From: Novosphingobium sp. KCTC 2891
GTDB lineage: Bacteria > Pseudomonadota > Alphaproteobacteria > Sphingomonadales > Sphingomonadaceae
Assembly (NCBI RefSeq): GCF_025938155.1
Contig: NZ_JAPCZG010000006.1
Span: forward strand, 62,001 to 126,000
Reading direction: 5' to 3'
Length of the DNA: 64,000 nt
This document shows, in pieces, positions 1-9,599 of the stretch. Below the pieces are notes generated by a model. That model saw only the letters and a program-made list of their open reading frames with translations. It was not told the DNA's origin and searched no databases. A program made the position numbers and the translations under genes. The stretch's first letter is position 1; every line of letters starts with the position of its first letter.

Positions 1-201
1 ATCGGGACGATAGTCGCGAACGGGAACGCCTGCGATGCGGTCATCGACCACGCTGTGCATTTCGGGACCGCCAGCCGGCGAGAGTTGCGAAAGCACGGCC
101 CGCATGACGTCCGGCGTGCTGTTGGTGATCGAAGGCAGGCCCGGTGCGGAAAGTGCTTCGGCCAGACCCGCCATTTCGGGATCGATGTTTACCTTGCTCA
201 C
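1..201 (-). CDS. Alpha/beta hydrolase (HSL-type esterase/lipase), N-terminal part only
   Basis: This gene enters the window from the left edge, so only its first 67 codons are visible. The start is a GTG that overlaps the stop of the upstream acyl-CoA synthetase in a GTGA arrangement, which suggests translational coupling. The visible protein ends in GVPVRDYRPD, which resembles the strand before the oxyanion region in hormone-sensitive-lipase-family esterases (usually PVRxYRP). The catalytic HGGG and GxSxG motifs would lie outside the window, so the family call rests on this one motif and on the context of an acyl-CoA ligase and an AraC regulator. It probably hydrolyses an ester whose acid product is activated by the neighbouring ligase. 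Confidence 0.6.
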   Translation of the reverse strand, partial: MSKVNIDPEMAGLAEALSAPGLPSITNSTPDVMRAVLSQLSPAGGPEMHSVVDDRIAGVPVRDYRPD

Positions 202-1826
202 AGAACCTCCCCGGCAGCCATCGCCTGCCGCATCATGAATTTTTGGACTTTCCCGGAGGCTGTCATGGGCAGCTGATCGACCAGCCGGACGATTGCCGGA
301 ACCTTGTAGTGCGCGAGCTGCCCACGGCAGAACGCCCGGATCTGGTCCGCATCGAGGCGGGATCCCGCTGCCGTCACAACCCAGGCGCAGACGATCTCGC
401 CAAATTGCTGGTCCGGCACGCCGATAACCGCGACATCGACGATCTCGGCATGGCGGTAGAGGTATTCCTCGATTTCCCGGGGCGAGATGTTTTCGCCGCC
501 GCGGATGATCATGTCCTTTGCCCTGCCGGTGATACGGACGTAGCCATCCTCGTCCATGACGGCGAGATCGCCCGAGTGCATGAAACCATCCCGGTCCACG
601 GCCAGGGCGGTCGCGTCGGGATCATTCCAGTAGCCGGCCATCACGGAATAGCCTCGGGTGCACAGTTCGCCTTGCGTCCCGCGGTCGACCGTCTGCCCCA
701 ACTCGTCCACGATCTTGATTTCGATGTGGGGCATGACCTTGCCGACCGTTTCCACGCGGACCCTGACGGGGTCGTCGAGTGACGTCTGGGTGCTGACCGG
801 GCTGGTTTCCGTCATGCCGTAAGCGATGGTCACTTCGGCCATGTGCATCCGGTCCATGACGCGTCGCATCACTTCTACGGGACACGTCGTTCCCGCCATG
901 ATCCCGCCGCGCAGCGAGCCGAGATCACGGTCCTGCCGGTCCAGCGCCGAAAGCATGGCGATGAACATCGTCGGCACGCCATAGCAATGGGTGCAGCGTT
1001 CAACCTCGATCGCCGCAAGGCTGGCATCGGCGTCAAATCCGGGCGCCGGATAGATCATGGCCGCACCGCTTGCGATGCAGGCGAGATTGGCCATCACCAT
1101 CCCGAAGCAATGGTACAGCGGGACAGGGATGCAGACCCGGTCCCCCGCTCCCACGCCGGCCCTGCGACCGACGTCCGCGCCGTTGTTGAGGATGTTGCGG
1201 TGGCTGAGCGTCACGCCCTTCGGGCGCCCGGTGGTGCCGCTGGTGAACTGGACGTTGACTGGTTCACGGGCATCGGCTGCGACGCCGTCCAGCCACGTGA
1301 GGTCCGATGACGGAATGTCGGTGAACGGCAGATACCCCGGGGGCGGAGTGTCGCCGAGCCAGACACGAAATTCGAGGCCGGGCGCGGGGATGCCCGCCAG
1401 TTCGGCGGCATAGTCGATGTCCTTGAAACCCGGCGCCATGACGATGGCCCGTGCACCCGAGAGATCCAGGACGTGCTCCAGCTCAACGCGGCGATAGGCC
1501 GTGTTGAATGTCACGAACACCAGGCCGGCACGCGCGGTTGCAAATTGCAGCAGTGTCCACGCAGCACACGTGGGCGCCCAGACGGCAACACGGTCGCCGC
1601 GATTGAGCCCGAGCTTGCGCAGACCCGCGGCCAGTTCACTCACCTGCCGGTCAAGCTCGCCGAAAGTCAGCCGGATGCCTTCATGGCGCGAGACAAGCGC
1701 CTCTTCGGCCGGCCAGAGCCGGGCGGCGCGCGCAACCGCCTCGCCGATGTCATGTTCAATCAACGGAACAGTGGTGTCGCCAACTGACAACGCCAGCATC
1801 CCGGGCGCACCGGTCTCAGTCGCCAT
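198..1826 (-). CDS. AMP-binding acyl-CoA synthetase (fatty-acid/aryl-acid CoA ligase)
   Basis: The product activates a carboxylic acid to its CoA thioester through an acyl-adenylate. The ANL-superfamily P-loop FTSGTTGRPKG lies near residue 200, the A5-type motif YGMTETSP near 340, the GELCTRGY/HSGDLA hinge region near 390-420, and the C-terminal lysine motif ASGKVQKF near residue 525. The length of about 540 residues is normal. An ATG at 1838 is also in frame, but the ATG at 1826 has GGAG at ideal spacing, so I prefer 1826. The stop overlaps the GTG start of the downstream hydrolase by GTGA. The operon is divergent from an AraC regulator about 120 bases away, which suggests substrate-induced control. 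The substrate cannot be read from the sequence. Confidence 0.9.
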   Translation of the reverse strand: MATETGAPGMLALSVGDTTVPLIEHDIGEAVARAARLWPAEEALVSRHEGIRLTFGELDRQVSELAAGLRKLGLNRGDRVAVWAPTCAAWTLLQFATARAGLVFVTFNTAYRRVELEHVLDLSGARAIVMAPGFKDIDYAAELAGIPAPGLEFRVWLGDTPPPGYLPFTDIPSSDLTWLDGVAADAREPVNVQFTSGTTGRPKGVTLSHRNILNNGADVGRRAGVGAGDRVCIPVPLYHCFGMVMANLACIASGAAMIYPAPGFDADASLAAIEVERCTHCYGVPTMFIAMLSALDRQDRDLGSLRGGIMAGTTCPVEVMRRVMDRMHMAEVTIAYGMTETSPVSTQTSLDDPVRVRVETVGKVMPHIEIKIVDELGQTVDRGTQGELCTRGYSVMAGYWNDPDATALAVDRDGFMHSGDLAVMDEDGYVRITGRAKDMIIRGGENISPREIEEYLYRHAEIVDVAVIGVPDQQFGEIVCAWVVTAAGSRLDADQIRAFCRGQLAHYKVPAIVRLVDQLPMTASGKVQKFMMRQAMAAGEVL

Positions 1827-1946
1827 CCTCTTCTCCATCGCAGCAGCTTCATCGAGCCTTGCGCTGAAGACGGTTGTAGCCGATTGACGGCCACCTTCTT
1901 TGCAAAAGACGACAATGGATTATCAATTTACGACAGGTGTCCGGAT

Positions 1947-2930
1947 ATGCAGACAATGGCCGATGCCGGTGCCGTCCGGCAGTTCGTGCGATTTTCCGAG
2001 GCGATTGGCCTACCGCTGCAGAGCATTCTCGACCCGCAACTGAATGCGATCGTCGCGGCGGCAGCGCAATCGGAGCGGGTTCCGGCGCACGGCATCGTCG
2101 ACCTGCTGCAGGTAAGCTCGGCGGTTTCCGGCAGGTCCGACCTCGGCATCGCTTTTGCCGCCTGGGGCAACCTGCGCGGCTATGGCCCCTTGAGCCTGCT
2201 GTGGGATCATTGCCCGACGTTCAAGGAAGCGATCCGGGTCAACCACCAGTATATGCATCTTGAAAGCGGCGCCCTGGCGACGCGATCCGACGATTTCGGC
2301 GACGAGGTCTATCTCAGTTCCGTCGTGCTGGTCGAGGCACGCTTCGGTGCGTCGCAGTTCGTAGAGGCCACGCTCGCGCTGTCCATGCTGGTCGGCCGGC
2401 TCATTCTGGGCCAAAGCTGGACGCCTGTGAAAATGGAGTTCCAGCACCCGGCCCCCAGGTCCTTGCGACAGCATCACGACCTGTTCCGCTGCCCGGTCGA
2501 GTTTGGCGCCGAGCGCAATGCCCTGGTGGTCAGCAAGTCCGACCTCACCCGCGAAACCGGTGCGGGCAACGCGCACATGCTGGCCTATCTCGAACGTCAC
2601 CTGGCGTCATCGTCATCGCAATGGCCGGAAGGTCTGGTGCATCAGATAGAGCGCATCGTTTCTACCAATCTTTCTTCCGGGGACATCGCGCTGGAACAAG
2701 TGGCGGCAGCGCTGAACATGAACCTGCGGACGTTGCAGCGCCGCCTTTCCGTGCAGGGGCAGAGCTACAACCGCATCGTCGAGCGGGTTCGCAAGCGGAT
2801 CGTCCAGGACTATGTGAACAGCGACGCCAATCCCAACCTGTCCGAACTCGCGTTCCGCCTGGGATACAGCGAAACCTCTGCGGCCAGCCGCTTCCTCAGT
2901 TCAAAAATGGGAATCCGGCTGCGCGGTTGA
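1947..2930 (+). CDS. AraC-family transcriptional regulator
   Basis: This is a DNA-binding regulator of about 327 residues. The N-terminal two thirds resemble the AraC ligand-binding domain of the OruR/ArgR-like branch (PF12625). The C-terminus has a double helix-turn-helix: VAAALNMNLRTLQRRLS forms the first, and LSELAFRLGYSETSAASRF the second. A TTG at 1884 extends the frame, but the ATG at 1947 has an AGG-containing Shine-Dalgarno about 8 bases upstream and gives a normal N-terminus. The gene is divergent from the acyl-CoA synthetase operon, so it most likely activates that operon in response to a fatty or aromatic acid. The ligand is unknown. Confidence 0.88.
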   Translation: MQTMADAGAVRQFVRFSEAIGLPLQSILDPQLNAIVAAAAQSERVPAHGIVDLLQVSSAVSGRSDLGIAFAAWGNLRGYGPLSLLWDHCPTFKEAIRVNHQYMHLESGALATRSDDFGDEVYLSSVVLVEARFGASQFVEATLALSMLVGRLILGQSWTPVKMEFQHPAPRSLRQHHDLFRCPVEFGAERNALVVSKSDLTRETGAGNAHMLAYLERHLASSSSQWPEGLVHQIERIVSTNLSSGDIALEQVAAALNMNLRTLQRRLSVQGQSYNRIVERVRKRIVQDYVNSDANPNLSELAFRLGYSETSAASRFLSSKMGIRLRG

Positions 2931-3617
2931 CTGTAGTCGATCATCAGGTGGCAGGTTGCACCGTGTCGTAGCCCCCGCGCGTTGATCGCATCGATGGGCG
3001 AATGAAAATGCCGGAACGGATTTTCCGGCTTGCGAGGGCGGCCCATGACCGCCCCCCTTCCCCACCCCGCCGCCAGAGGCGAGGTTCGCCATAACTCTCC
3101 CATTTCCCCATCAACACCATGACATCGCTCGATAATGTCAGGGTGTAACGTCCACCGCACGAACCTTTTGGAAGCCCGGATCGCCACACTAGTTGACAAT
3201 GACCAATACAAGGCACTACGAACCACACCTGTTAAGTCATATGATTTAACCCTTGGTCCGATTGCCCGGGCCATCAAGGGAACAAGCGCAAGGAAGCTCA
3301 GGCTTTCCGAAAATAGCGCAGATCCAGGTGAGAGGTGCTTGATGCTTGCGAGTGGTGATGTCGCCGTATGTTCTGGCAATTTCCGCGGAATACCGCTGGT
3401 GAGCGCCTAGTCTAGCTGGCGGCATCGGATGATGCCCCGTCGCCATCGCCGTTCCTGAATACGGGTCGGCACAGCCACCGCCGTTGATGACGCCCCTGGG
3501 CGAGCACAACTTCATCATCGAAATCAAATCCACCGCGCGTCCGAGTGCCATTCTCGGCATTGCGGGATTTTTCCTACTGTCGTTGCAACAATAAAACACC
3601 CTGGGAGGGGTAAACAC
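2931..3617. other. Intergenic region upstream of a TonB receptor
   Basis: I see no convincing gene here. The left half is low in coding signal. The right half holds a TTGACA hexamer at 3193-3198, a near-perfect palindrome at 3231-3250, and a GGGAGGGG Shine-Dalgarno (3603-3610) in front of the receptor's GTG start. The long leader leaves room for a small regulatory RNA or a second operator, but I cannot demonstrate either. Confidence 0.5.
3231..3250. promoter_or_regulatory. Candidate operator, 20-base near-perfect palindrome
   Basis: The arms GTTAA and TTAAC flank a perfect TCATATGA core, with a single G/T mismatch between core and arm. It lies about 370 bases before the TonB receptor start and about 30 bases after a TTGACA hexamer. 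This fits a dimeric regulator site, but no regulator is identified for it. Confidence 0.35.
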
Positions 3618-5942
3618 GTGAAGAGATTGAATTCTGTTTGCACCACTTCGCTGCTTTCGATTGCTGTGGCAGGACTGGCCGGCGCTCACCCCGCGGTCGC
3701 TGCCGCGCAGGAAGTAGCTACCGCGGCGCAGCATGAGACCAGCGGGCTTGGCGAGATCGTGGTTACCGCACAGCGCCGTGACCAGAACGTTCAGGACGTG
3801 CCCGTCGCCGTGACCGCCGCCAACGCGGATACGCTGGCCGCCGCCGGTATCACCAACGTCACCAACCTCAACAACCTGTCGCCCAGCATCTCCTTCCGCT
3901 CGACCAACATCGCGTCGAGCACCTCGAACATCCAGATCCGCGGCATCGGCACGGTCGGCAACGCCCGCACCTTCGAAGGCGCAGTGGGCGTGTTCATCGA
4001 CGGCGTCTATCGGACCCGCTCGGGCCAGGCCCTGTCGAACTTCCTCGATGTCGGCAGCCTGCAGATCCTTCGCGGCCCCCAGGGCACGCTGTTCGGCAAG
4101 AACACGTCGGCGGGTGCCGTGCTGATCTCCAGCACCAAGCCACAGCTTGGCGAAGTCAGCGGCAATTTCGAAGCCAGCTACGCCAACTACGAAACCTACC
4201 TTGCCCGTGGCGCAATCAACGTGCCGGTTGGCGACAAGGCCGCCGTGCGCCTTGCTGCAGTGAAGTCCGGCTCGGACGGCACGATGACCGATCCCAACAC
4301 CGGCAACCAGCTCAACGGCAACGACGACTGGGGCGTCAAGGGCCAGTTCTATGCCGAAGCTTCGGACGCCTTTCGCATCCTGCTGATCGGCGACTACGCC
4401 TCGACCAAGGGCGATTGCTGCTACGCCACTTTCGATGCCGTTCCCGGCGCGACCCAGCCGTTCATCGACGCGCTCTCGCTGGCCAACGGCCTGGTTCCGG
4501 CTTCGCGCAACATCAAGGACCGCCAGGCGGTCGTGAACCCGATGACGATCAACCGCGCGAAGGACTACGGCGCGACCCTGCGGCTTGAACTGGACATCGG
4601 CAACGGCACCCTGACCTCGGTTTCCGCCGTGCGTCGCTACAAGCTTTACCAGCTCGAAGACGCCGACTTCTCGGGTGCGACGATCCTCGACCTCGACGAG
4701 ACCTTCGGCTCGCGCTTCATCTCGCAGGAACTGACGTATGGCGGCAAGCTCGAGGGCGGCCTGAACGCCGACTATGTCTTCGGTGCGTTCTACTCCGACG
4801 AAAAGTTGAAGATGGGCCGCAACCTGCGGTGGGACACGCAGGCCCAGACCTACTGGGACGTCGTGTTCGGTGGCGCCGGCGTTCCTGCGGGCACCGCCAA
4901 TGCCGCACCGGGCCTGTTCTCGGTCGAAAACATGGGCGGCCGCGTCAAGTCGCTGGCGTTCTTCACCCACTGGAACGTCGATCTGACCGATCAGGTCTCC
5001 GCCATCATCGGCGCGCGTTATACCAACGAGCGCAAGACCGGCTTCCAGAACACCTCCTACTTCCGCGACGGACTGTTCGATCCGCTTGCGCTGGCGGGCG
5101 TCATGCCGGGCATTCCCTATGACCTGAAGACCACCAACAACTCGCTCAGCGGTACGCTGGGGCTTCAGTACAAGCCCACGAACGACGTCATGATCTATGC
5201 GACGTACAATCGCGGGTTCAAGGCAGGCGGCGTGAACCTGGATGTCAACGCGGCGGGTGTCCCGGGAAGCGTGGTGTTCGGATCGGCCGGCATTGCCCAG
5301 TCGCCCGTCTACAAGCCCGAGACCATCAACGGCTTCGAGCTTGGCGCCAAGGTTGACTGGATGAACGGTCGCGCCCGCACCAACGTGGCGGCGTTCTATA
5401 ACACCATCAAGGATCTGCAGGTCGCACAGTTCCTCGGCCTCCAGTTCCAGATCATCAACGCCCCCAGCGCCAAGGTCTATGGCTTCGAGCTGGAGCAGAC
5501 CTTCAAGCTGTCCGATGCGGTGACGTTCAACGGCGGGCTGACCTGGCTGCCCAAGGCCAATTTCGGCGACGACGCCATCCTGACCAACCTGGCAGGCCGA
5601 CGCTTCTCGACCGCACCCAAGTTCGCCGGCAACGCGACCATCAGCGTCGAGCAGCCGGTTTCGGACAGCCTGGCGGTGACGGCCCGGTTGCAGACCAACT
5701 ACACGAGCAAGGTCTACACCAACCCGGTCAACGACCTGACGCAGGACGGGTATGCCCTCGTGAACTTCAACCTCGGTCTCAAGCAGATCGACGGCAACTG
5801 GCAGATCGAAGGCTGGGTCCAGAACCTCTTCGACAAGGCGTACATCACCTCGCACTTCAACACGCCGCTGCAGGGTGACGATCGCAATGCCTACCTCGGC
5901 CAGCCGCGGACCTACGGCGTGACGCTGCGCGGCCGCTTCTGA
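3618..5942 (+). CDS. TonB-dependent outer-membrane receptor
   Basis: This is an energy-coupled outer-membrane transporter of 774 residues. A signal peptide ends near AVAAAQE, followed by the TonB-box-like segment GEIVVTAQRR. The plug domain carries LRGPQGTLFGKNTSAG near residue 155, and a 22-strand-type barrel ends in the outer-membrane signature phenylalanine (GRF). The GTG start is supported by GGGAGGGG seven bases upstream. It is a single-gene unit closed by a perfect stem-loop terminator. It belongs to the broad IroN/CirA-like group that sphingomonads use for aromatics, sugars or siderophores. Nothing in the sequence fixes the ligand. Confidence 0.93.
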   Translation: MKRLNSVCTTSLLSIAVAGLAGAHPAVAAAQEVATAAQHETSGLGEIVVTAQRRDQNVQDVPVAVTAANADTLAAAGITNVTNLNNLSPSISFRSTNIASSTSNIQIRGIGTVGNARTFEGAVGVFIDGVYRTRSGQALSNFLDVGSLQILRGPQGTLFGKNTSAGAVLISSTKPQLGEVSGNFEASYANYETYLARGAINVPVGDKAAVRLAAVKSGSDGTMTDPNTGNQLNGNDDWGVKGQFYAEASDAFRILLIGDYASTKGDCCYATFDAVPGATQPFIDALSLANGLVPASRNIKDRQAVVNPMTINRAKDYGATLRLELDIGNGTLTSVSAVRRYKLYQLEDADFSGATILDLDETFGSRFISQELTYGGKLEGGLNADYVFGAFYSDEKLKMGRNLRWDTQAQTYWDVVFGGAGVPAGTANAAPGLFSVENMGGRVKSLAFFTHWNVDLTDQVSAIIGARYTNERKTGFQNTSYFRDGLFDPLALAGVMPGIPYDLKTTNNSLSGTLGLQYKPTNDVMIYATYNRGFKAGGVNLDVNAAGVPGSVVFGSAGIAQSPVYKPETINGFELGAKVDWMNGRARTNVAAFYNTIKDLQVAQFLGLQFQIINAPSAKVYGFELEQTFKLSDAVTFNGGLTWLPKANFGDDAILTNLAGRRFSTAPKFAGNATISVEQPVSDSLAVTARLQTNYTSKVYTNPVNDLTQDGYALVNFNLGLKQIDGNWQIEGWVQNLFDKAYITSHFNTPLQGDDRNAYLGQPRTYGVTLRGRF

Positions 5943-6001
5943 ACGATGGGGCTTCGGTGCCCATCTTATTGCTGACGCGGTAAAATCAGCCCGTATCAAC
6001 G

Positions 6002-6033
6002 ATGTCCCGGGGGAAACCCCGGGACATTTTGTT
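6002..6033 (+). terminator. Rho-independent terminator after the TonB receptor
   Basis: A perfect 11-base-pair GC-rich stem (6002-6012 with 6017-6027) closes on a GAAA tetraloop and is followed by TTTTGTT. It lies 60 bases after the receptor stop codon and should insulate it from the convergent siderophore-receptor operon. Confidence 0.9.
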
Positions 6034-6102
6034 AGGTGCTAGCAGGCTTCTGCAGCCTCCGCAGACGCCACCGAGCAACGGCGGGGCAGCGCTGTGGCAG
6101 CA

Positions 6103-8247
6103 TCAGAAATCGATCGAAGCGCTGGCCTTGAAAGTGCGGGGCTGCCCTTGGAGGAGCGCCGCCGAGAATACGTCGAACGCAGAGGCCCAGTAACGCTTGT
6201 TGGCGACGTTATCGACGCCCAGACGCAGCGTTACCGGCTTGTCGGCGGCAACCAGGACATAGCGGGCGCCGATGTCAAAGCGCGTCCAATCCGGGATTTC
6301 CAGCGTGTTTGCGATGTTCACGGCCTGCTTGCCAGTATGGACCATACGGCCCGTAAGCGTGAGACCTGTTGCAGGCACATCCCACTCCATGCCTGCATTG
6401 GCGGTCCATTCAGGTACGCCGACCGCGCGATTGCCCTGGTTCAGACCGCCGCTGGTCCGCCGCAGCCTGGCATCGACCAGGGTGGCGCCGCCGATGAATC
6501 GCAATCCCTTGACGGGTTCGCCGTTCAGGGTGAACTCCACGCCTTCGTTGCGCTGCCGACCATAAAGACCGAAGCGCAACCTTCCGTCGCCCGCGCCCGC
6601 ATCGACGGAATAGCCCACAGGAAGATCGATGCGGAACAGCGACAGCCCTGCTTCGAAGGTGCCGAGGCGGAGCTTGCCGCCGACCTCGTATTGCGTGGAC
6701 TTGACGGGAGCGAGGACTTCGCCGGCGTTGACGACCAAGGCATCAAGCGGGGCGGTCGGCCCTTGCTGCAGCGCCTCGATGCGATTGGCGAAGAGCGACA
6801 ATCCGGGCACCGGCTTTACGACGACGCCGAGCGCCGGGGTGATGGCGCTCTTGCGGTAGGTGTTGGTGAGCGAGCCGCCATCGTAGTAATTGTAGCTCTT
6901 CACCTGCATGTCCTGCAGACGCAAGCCTGCGGTAATCAATACCCGGCCACTCAACAGGCCGAGCGTGTCGGAGGCGAAGGCCGAGAGCAAGCGGACCCGG
7001 CTGATCGGGAACGGACTGTCGAGATCCCCGCCGACGGAGGCCGAACCGGGAATAGCGGCGACCGGCGTGTCGTAGATGTTGGTGGCGAAGCCTGCGAAGC
7101 CTGGGCCATACAGGAAATCGAAGGCGTTTCGGTTGACCTGCCACACCGCGCTGGTTCCGAAGTTGATTTCCTGCGTGACCTTGGTGCCGAGCTTGACCCG
7201 CAGGCCCGCCTCGAACGCTTCATTGTTGTCCGTGCGCGGCACGTAGAGCCCATTGCCATTGGCTGCGCCCGTCGCCGTGTCGAGCACAGTGATGCCGCCG
7301 TAGATGCCCTGCTCGCTCCCGTCCCGGGCGCCGCCCGTGGCGTAGAACATGGCATTGTCGCCCAGATCCTGCTCGAAGCGCACCACGCCGAACACGTCAC
7401 GCAAGTCGGTGTAAGTCCAGGGCTGCGCATAGTTCGCGGTGGCCCCTGGCACGGCGGGGATCGTCGCCGTGCCGATCGTCACCTTGGGTCGCAAACCATC
7501 GACCTCGACCTTCTGATATCCGAGGTCGAGGAACAGGCGGGTATTGTCGTCGCGCCAATCGAAGGCACCGCCGATGACGAGCGTGCGACGGAATTCCCCG
7601 TCGACGGCGACATCGCCGCTGCGCAAGGCCGCGTTGATGCGCACCCCGAACGCCCCTCCCTCACCAAAGCGGCGCGAAACGTCAAAGCTGCCCCCGACAT
7701 TTGCATCCGAGGTATAGCCCAGCGTTACCCGGTTGAGGTCGCTGGCCCCGGCGCGCTTCATCTGTAGATTGACGCTGCCGCCGAGCGACGATCCGCCCGG
7801 TGCCGCGCCATTGAGGAATGCGCTGGCTCCGTTCAGCACCTGCACGGATTGAAACAGTTCAGGCGCGATCAGCTGGCGGGGCGCGATGCCGTAAAGACCG
7901 TTGAGCCCTACGTCGTCGCCGTAGAGCGCAAAACCGCGGATGACGAACTGTTCGGCGGCGTTACCGAAACCATAGCTGGTGCGCACCGTGGGGTCGTTTT
8001 CCAGCACCTGCCCCAAAGTCTGCGGCTGCTGGTTGAGGATCAGAGCCTCGTTGTAGCTGCGCACCGTGAACGGAACGTCTTCCGCCTTCTTGCGGCCAAG
8101 CGCGCCCAGATCGCCTTCTCCCATGACTTGGGTGGCGTTGAGCGCTTGCGCGGTAACGACGATTTCCTGAGGGCTTTCCTCGGCGTGGGCCGAGGCAGCA
8201 CCCATTGGGACGAGGGCCGTAGCGGCAAGCAAGGTCAGACGGTTCAT
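6103..8247 (-). CDS. TonB-dependent siderophore receptor
   Basis: This is a 714-residue outer-membrane receptor with a signal peptide (MNRLTLLAATALVPMGAASA), TonB-box-like EIVVTAQ, and a plug with LNGASAFLNGAAPGGSSLGG, the form seen in ferrisiderophore receptors such as FhuA and FoxA (TIGR01783 type). The barrel ends in ASIDF. The start is the ATG at 8247, which overlaps the stop of the small upstream membrane gene (ATGA). The frame is open further upstream, but that stretch lacks a signal peptide. The PepSY membrane protein two genes upstream and a Fur-box-like palindrome before the operon support a role in ferric siderophore uptake. The siderophore type is unknown. Confidence 0.92.
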   Translation of the reverse strand: MNRLTLLAATALVPMGAASAHAEESPQEIVVTAQALNATQVMGEGDLGALGRKKAEDVPFTVRSYNEALILNQQPQTLGQVLENDPTVRTSYGFGNAAEQFVIRGFALYGDDVGLNGLYGIAPRQLIAPELFQSVQVLNGASAFLNGAAPGGSSLGGSVNLQMKRAGASDLNRVTLGYTSDANVGGSFDVSRRFGEGGAFGVRINAALRSGDVAVDGEFRRTLVIGGAFDWRDDNTRLFLDLGYQKVEVDGLRPKVTIGTATIPAVPGATANYAQPWTYTDLRDVFGVVRFEQDLGDNAMFYATGGARDGSEQGIYGGITVLDTATGAANGNGLYVPRTDNNEAFEAGLRVKLGTKVTQEINFGTSAVWQVNRNAFDFLYGPGFAGFATNIYDTPVAAIPGSASVGGDLDSPFPISRVRLLSAFASDTLGLLSGRVLITAGLRLQDMQVKSYNYYDGGSLTNTYRKSAITPALGVVVKPVPGLSLFANRIEALQQGPTAPLDALVVNAGEVLAPVKSTQYEVGGKLRLGTFEAGLSLFRIDLPVGYSVDAGAGDGRLRFGLYGRQRNEGVEFTLNGEPVKGLRFIGGATLVDARLRRTSGGLNQGNRAVGVPEWTANAGMEWDVPATGLTLTGRMVHTGKQAVNIANTLEIPDWTRFDIGARYVLVAADKPVTLRLGVDNVANKRYWASAFDVFSAALLQGQPRTFKASASIDF

Positions 8248-8456
8248 CGTGCAGGCTTTCGTGATTTCCGCGCGCGACGCACGCGACATAGGTGGAAAAG
8301 GAAAACAAGAAGCGGGAGCGCGACCAGCACCACCGCGAGGGCGTCGCGCCAACCGCTGCCGGTCAGCCCCGCGACGAGGCCGATCAGCGAGAGCGCAGTG
8401 ACCGAGAGCGGCATGGCCAGCACCATGATGGTCGATCGCGCGCGAAGCCGGCTCAT
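8244..8456 (-). CDS. Small two-helix membrane protein between PepSY and receptor genes
   Basis: This is a 70-residue protein with two strongly hydrophobic segments (about residues 10-30 and 39-57) and an arginine/lysine-rich tail. Both ends overlap neighbours by ATGA: its start overlaps the PepSY stop and its stop overlaps the receptor start. The tight packing makes it a real gene despite its size. Small membrane proteins of the DUF3649/DUF3325 kind accompany PepSY proteins in iron-uptake operons of other proteobacteria, and this one may be equivalent, but I cannot assign a family from the sequence. Confidence 0.75.
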   Translation of the reverse strand: MSRLRARSTIMVLAMPLSVTALSLIGLVAGLTGSGWRDALAVVLVALPLLVFLFHLCRVRRARKSRKPAR

Positions 8457-9565
8457 GCAGTCCTCCGGCGCTTGCCCCACCACAGCAGGATACCGCTCCA
8501 CAGGACGCGGATCGTCGCGAGGTCGAGAAGTGCCCAGACCAGCTTGAGCGCAAGGCCGCCGTAGTCTCCGAAATGCAGGGGCTTCGAGAGCATCAGCGCC
8601 TGCATGGTCAGGGGCATCGTGCGAATGTCGACCAGTGCGCCGGTCTCGGCGTCGACCAGCGCAGGCGTCAGGACATGGCTGGTGAGCGGCGTGTCGCCCT
8701 GGAAGAAGATGGCATAGGCGTGACGCGCCGACCACGCTCCACCGGGGAAGCCGACAAACTGCGGCGACAGGCTGGGCCGTGCGGCTTGCGCTGTCGCCAT
8801 GGCACGATCGATCGAGCCGTAGCGCGCCGGATCGAGCGGGCCTTGAGCCCGATTTGCGCCGATCATCGCGGCAAGTTCACTCTGCCGCCAGTTCGCCACG
8901 AGAGGATCGGCGAAGGCGTTGATCGCCCCCGTCCCTCCGATAACCAGCGCCCAGCCCAGCGTAACGACGCCCAGCAGATTGTGTTCGTCCAGGCGGCGCA
9001 CCCGCGCGGAACGGTCTTCGCGCAGCGTGCCAAACGCAAGGCGGCGCATGAACGGAACGTAGAGCACCAGTCCCGAAACGATGGCCCCGATGAAAAGCAC
9101 GCCCATCGCGCCCAGGAACAGCATTCCCGGCAGCCCCAGCAGGAGGTCTGTATGCAGTTCAAGAAGGAAGGCCATCACCCCGTCGTGATGCACTTCTCCC
9201 ACCGCACGGCCTGTGCTGCGGTCATAGGAAAACAGCCGCATTTCTGCTTCGGCGGCATCAGCGCGTGGTCCGACGGTGACCGTGATGAGAGGATCTTCAC
9301 CCGAGAAGCCGATGAACAACGGAACGCCGGCGTGGCCGGCGGTCCGCGCGTAATCGTCCTTCGCACGCGCAACGATCGCATCAAGGCCCCCCCCTGTCCG
9401 GGCCGAGGCCGGGCCGGACAGGGCCTGCTCGCCCGCCATCGCCTCAATCTCGTCGTGAAAGATGAGCGGAAGGCCAGTGATGCACAGCATGATGAGCGCC
9501 AGCGTGCATATCAGACTGGTCCAGGTGTGGACCCATGCCCATTGTCTGATTGCCCGTGCCTGCAT
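8453..9565 (-). CDS. PepSY-associated transmembrane protein (iron-siderophore utilisation)
   Basis: This is a membrane protein of about 370 residues. It has an N-terminal helix preceded by WAWVHTWTSL, a periplasmic PepSY-like region, central paired helices (around residues 140-210) and a final helix ending WWGKRRR. Members of this family (FsrB/PiuB-like) are found next to siderophore TonB receptors, where they are thought to help reduce or release iron in the periplasm. A TTG at 9601 would lengthen the protein, but the ATG at 9565 gives the usual start of this family and has AGG upstream. It is the first gene of the operon and lies just downstream of the Fur-like site. Confidence 0.88.
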   Translation of the reverse strand: MQARAIRQWAWVHTWTSLICTLALIMLCITGLPLIFHDEIEAMAGEQALSGPASARTGGGLDAIVARAKDDYARTAGHAGVPLFIGFSGEDPLITVTVGPRADAAEAEMRLFSYDRSTGRAVGEVHHDGVMAFLLELHTDLLLGLPGMLFLGAMGVLFIGAIVSGLVLYVPFMRRLAFGTLREDRSARVRRLDEHNLLGVVTLGWALVIGGTGAINAFADPLVANWRQSELAAMIGANRAQGPLDPARYGSIDRAMATAQAARPSLSPQFVGFPGGAWSARHAYAIFFQGDTPLTSHVLTPALVDAETGALVDIRTMPLTMQALMLSKPLHFGDYGGLALKLVWALLDLATIRVLWSGILLWWGKRRRTA

Positions 9566-9599
9566 GGCGGCGTGCCTAAGCCACAGGCTTGACCCGGTC

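Noticed and set aside
1884..1946. N-terminal extension of the AraC regulator from a TTG
   Set aside because: The added residues have no counterpart in the family, and the ATG at 1947 has a better placed ribosome-binding site.
3246..5999. A 917-codon open frame on the strand opposite the first TonB receptor
   Set aside because: It mirrors the receptor codons in high-GC DNA, is valine/arginine/glycine-rich without any domain, and has no ribosome-binding site. The receptor on the plus strand explains the region.
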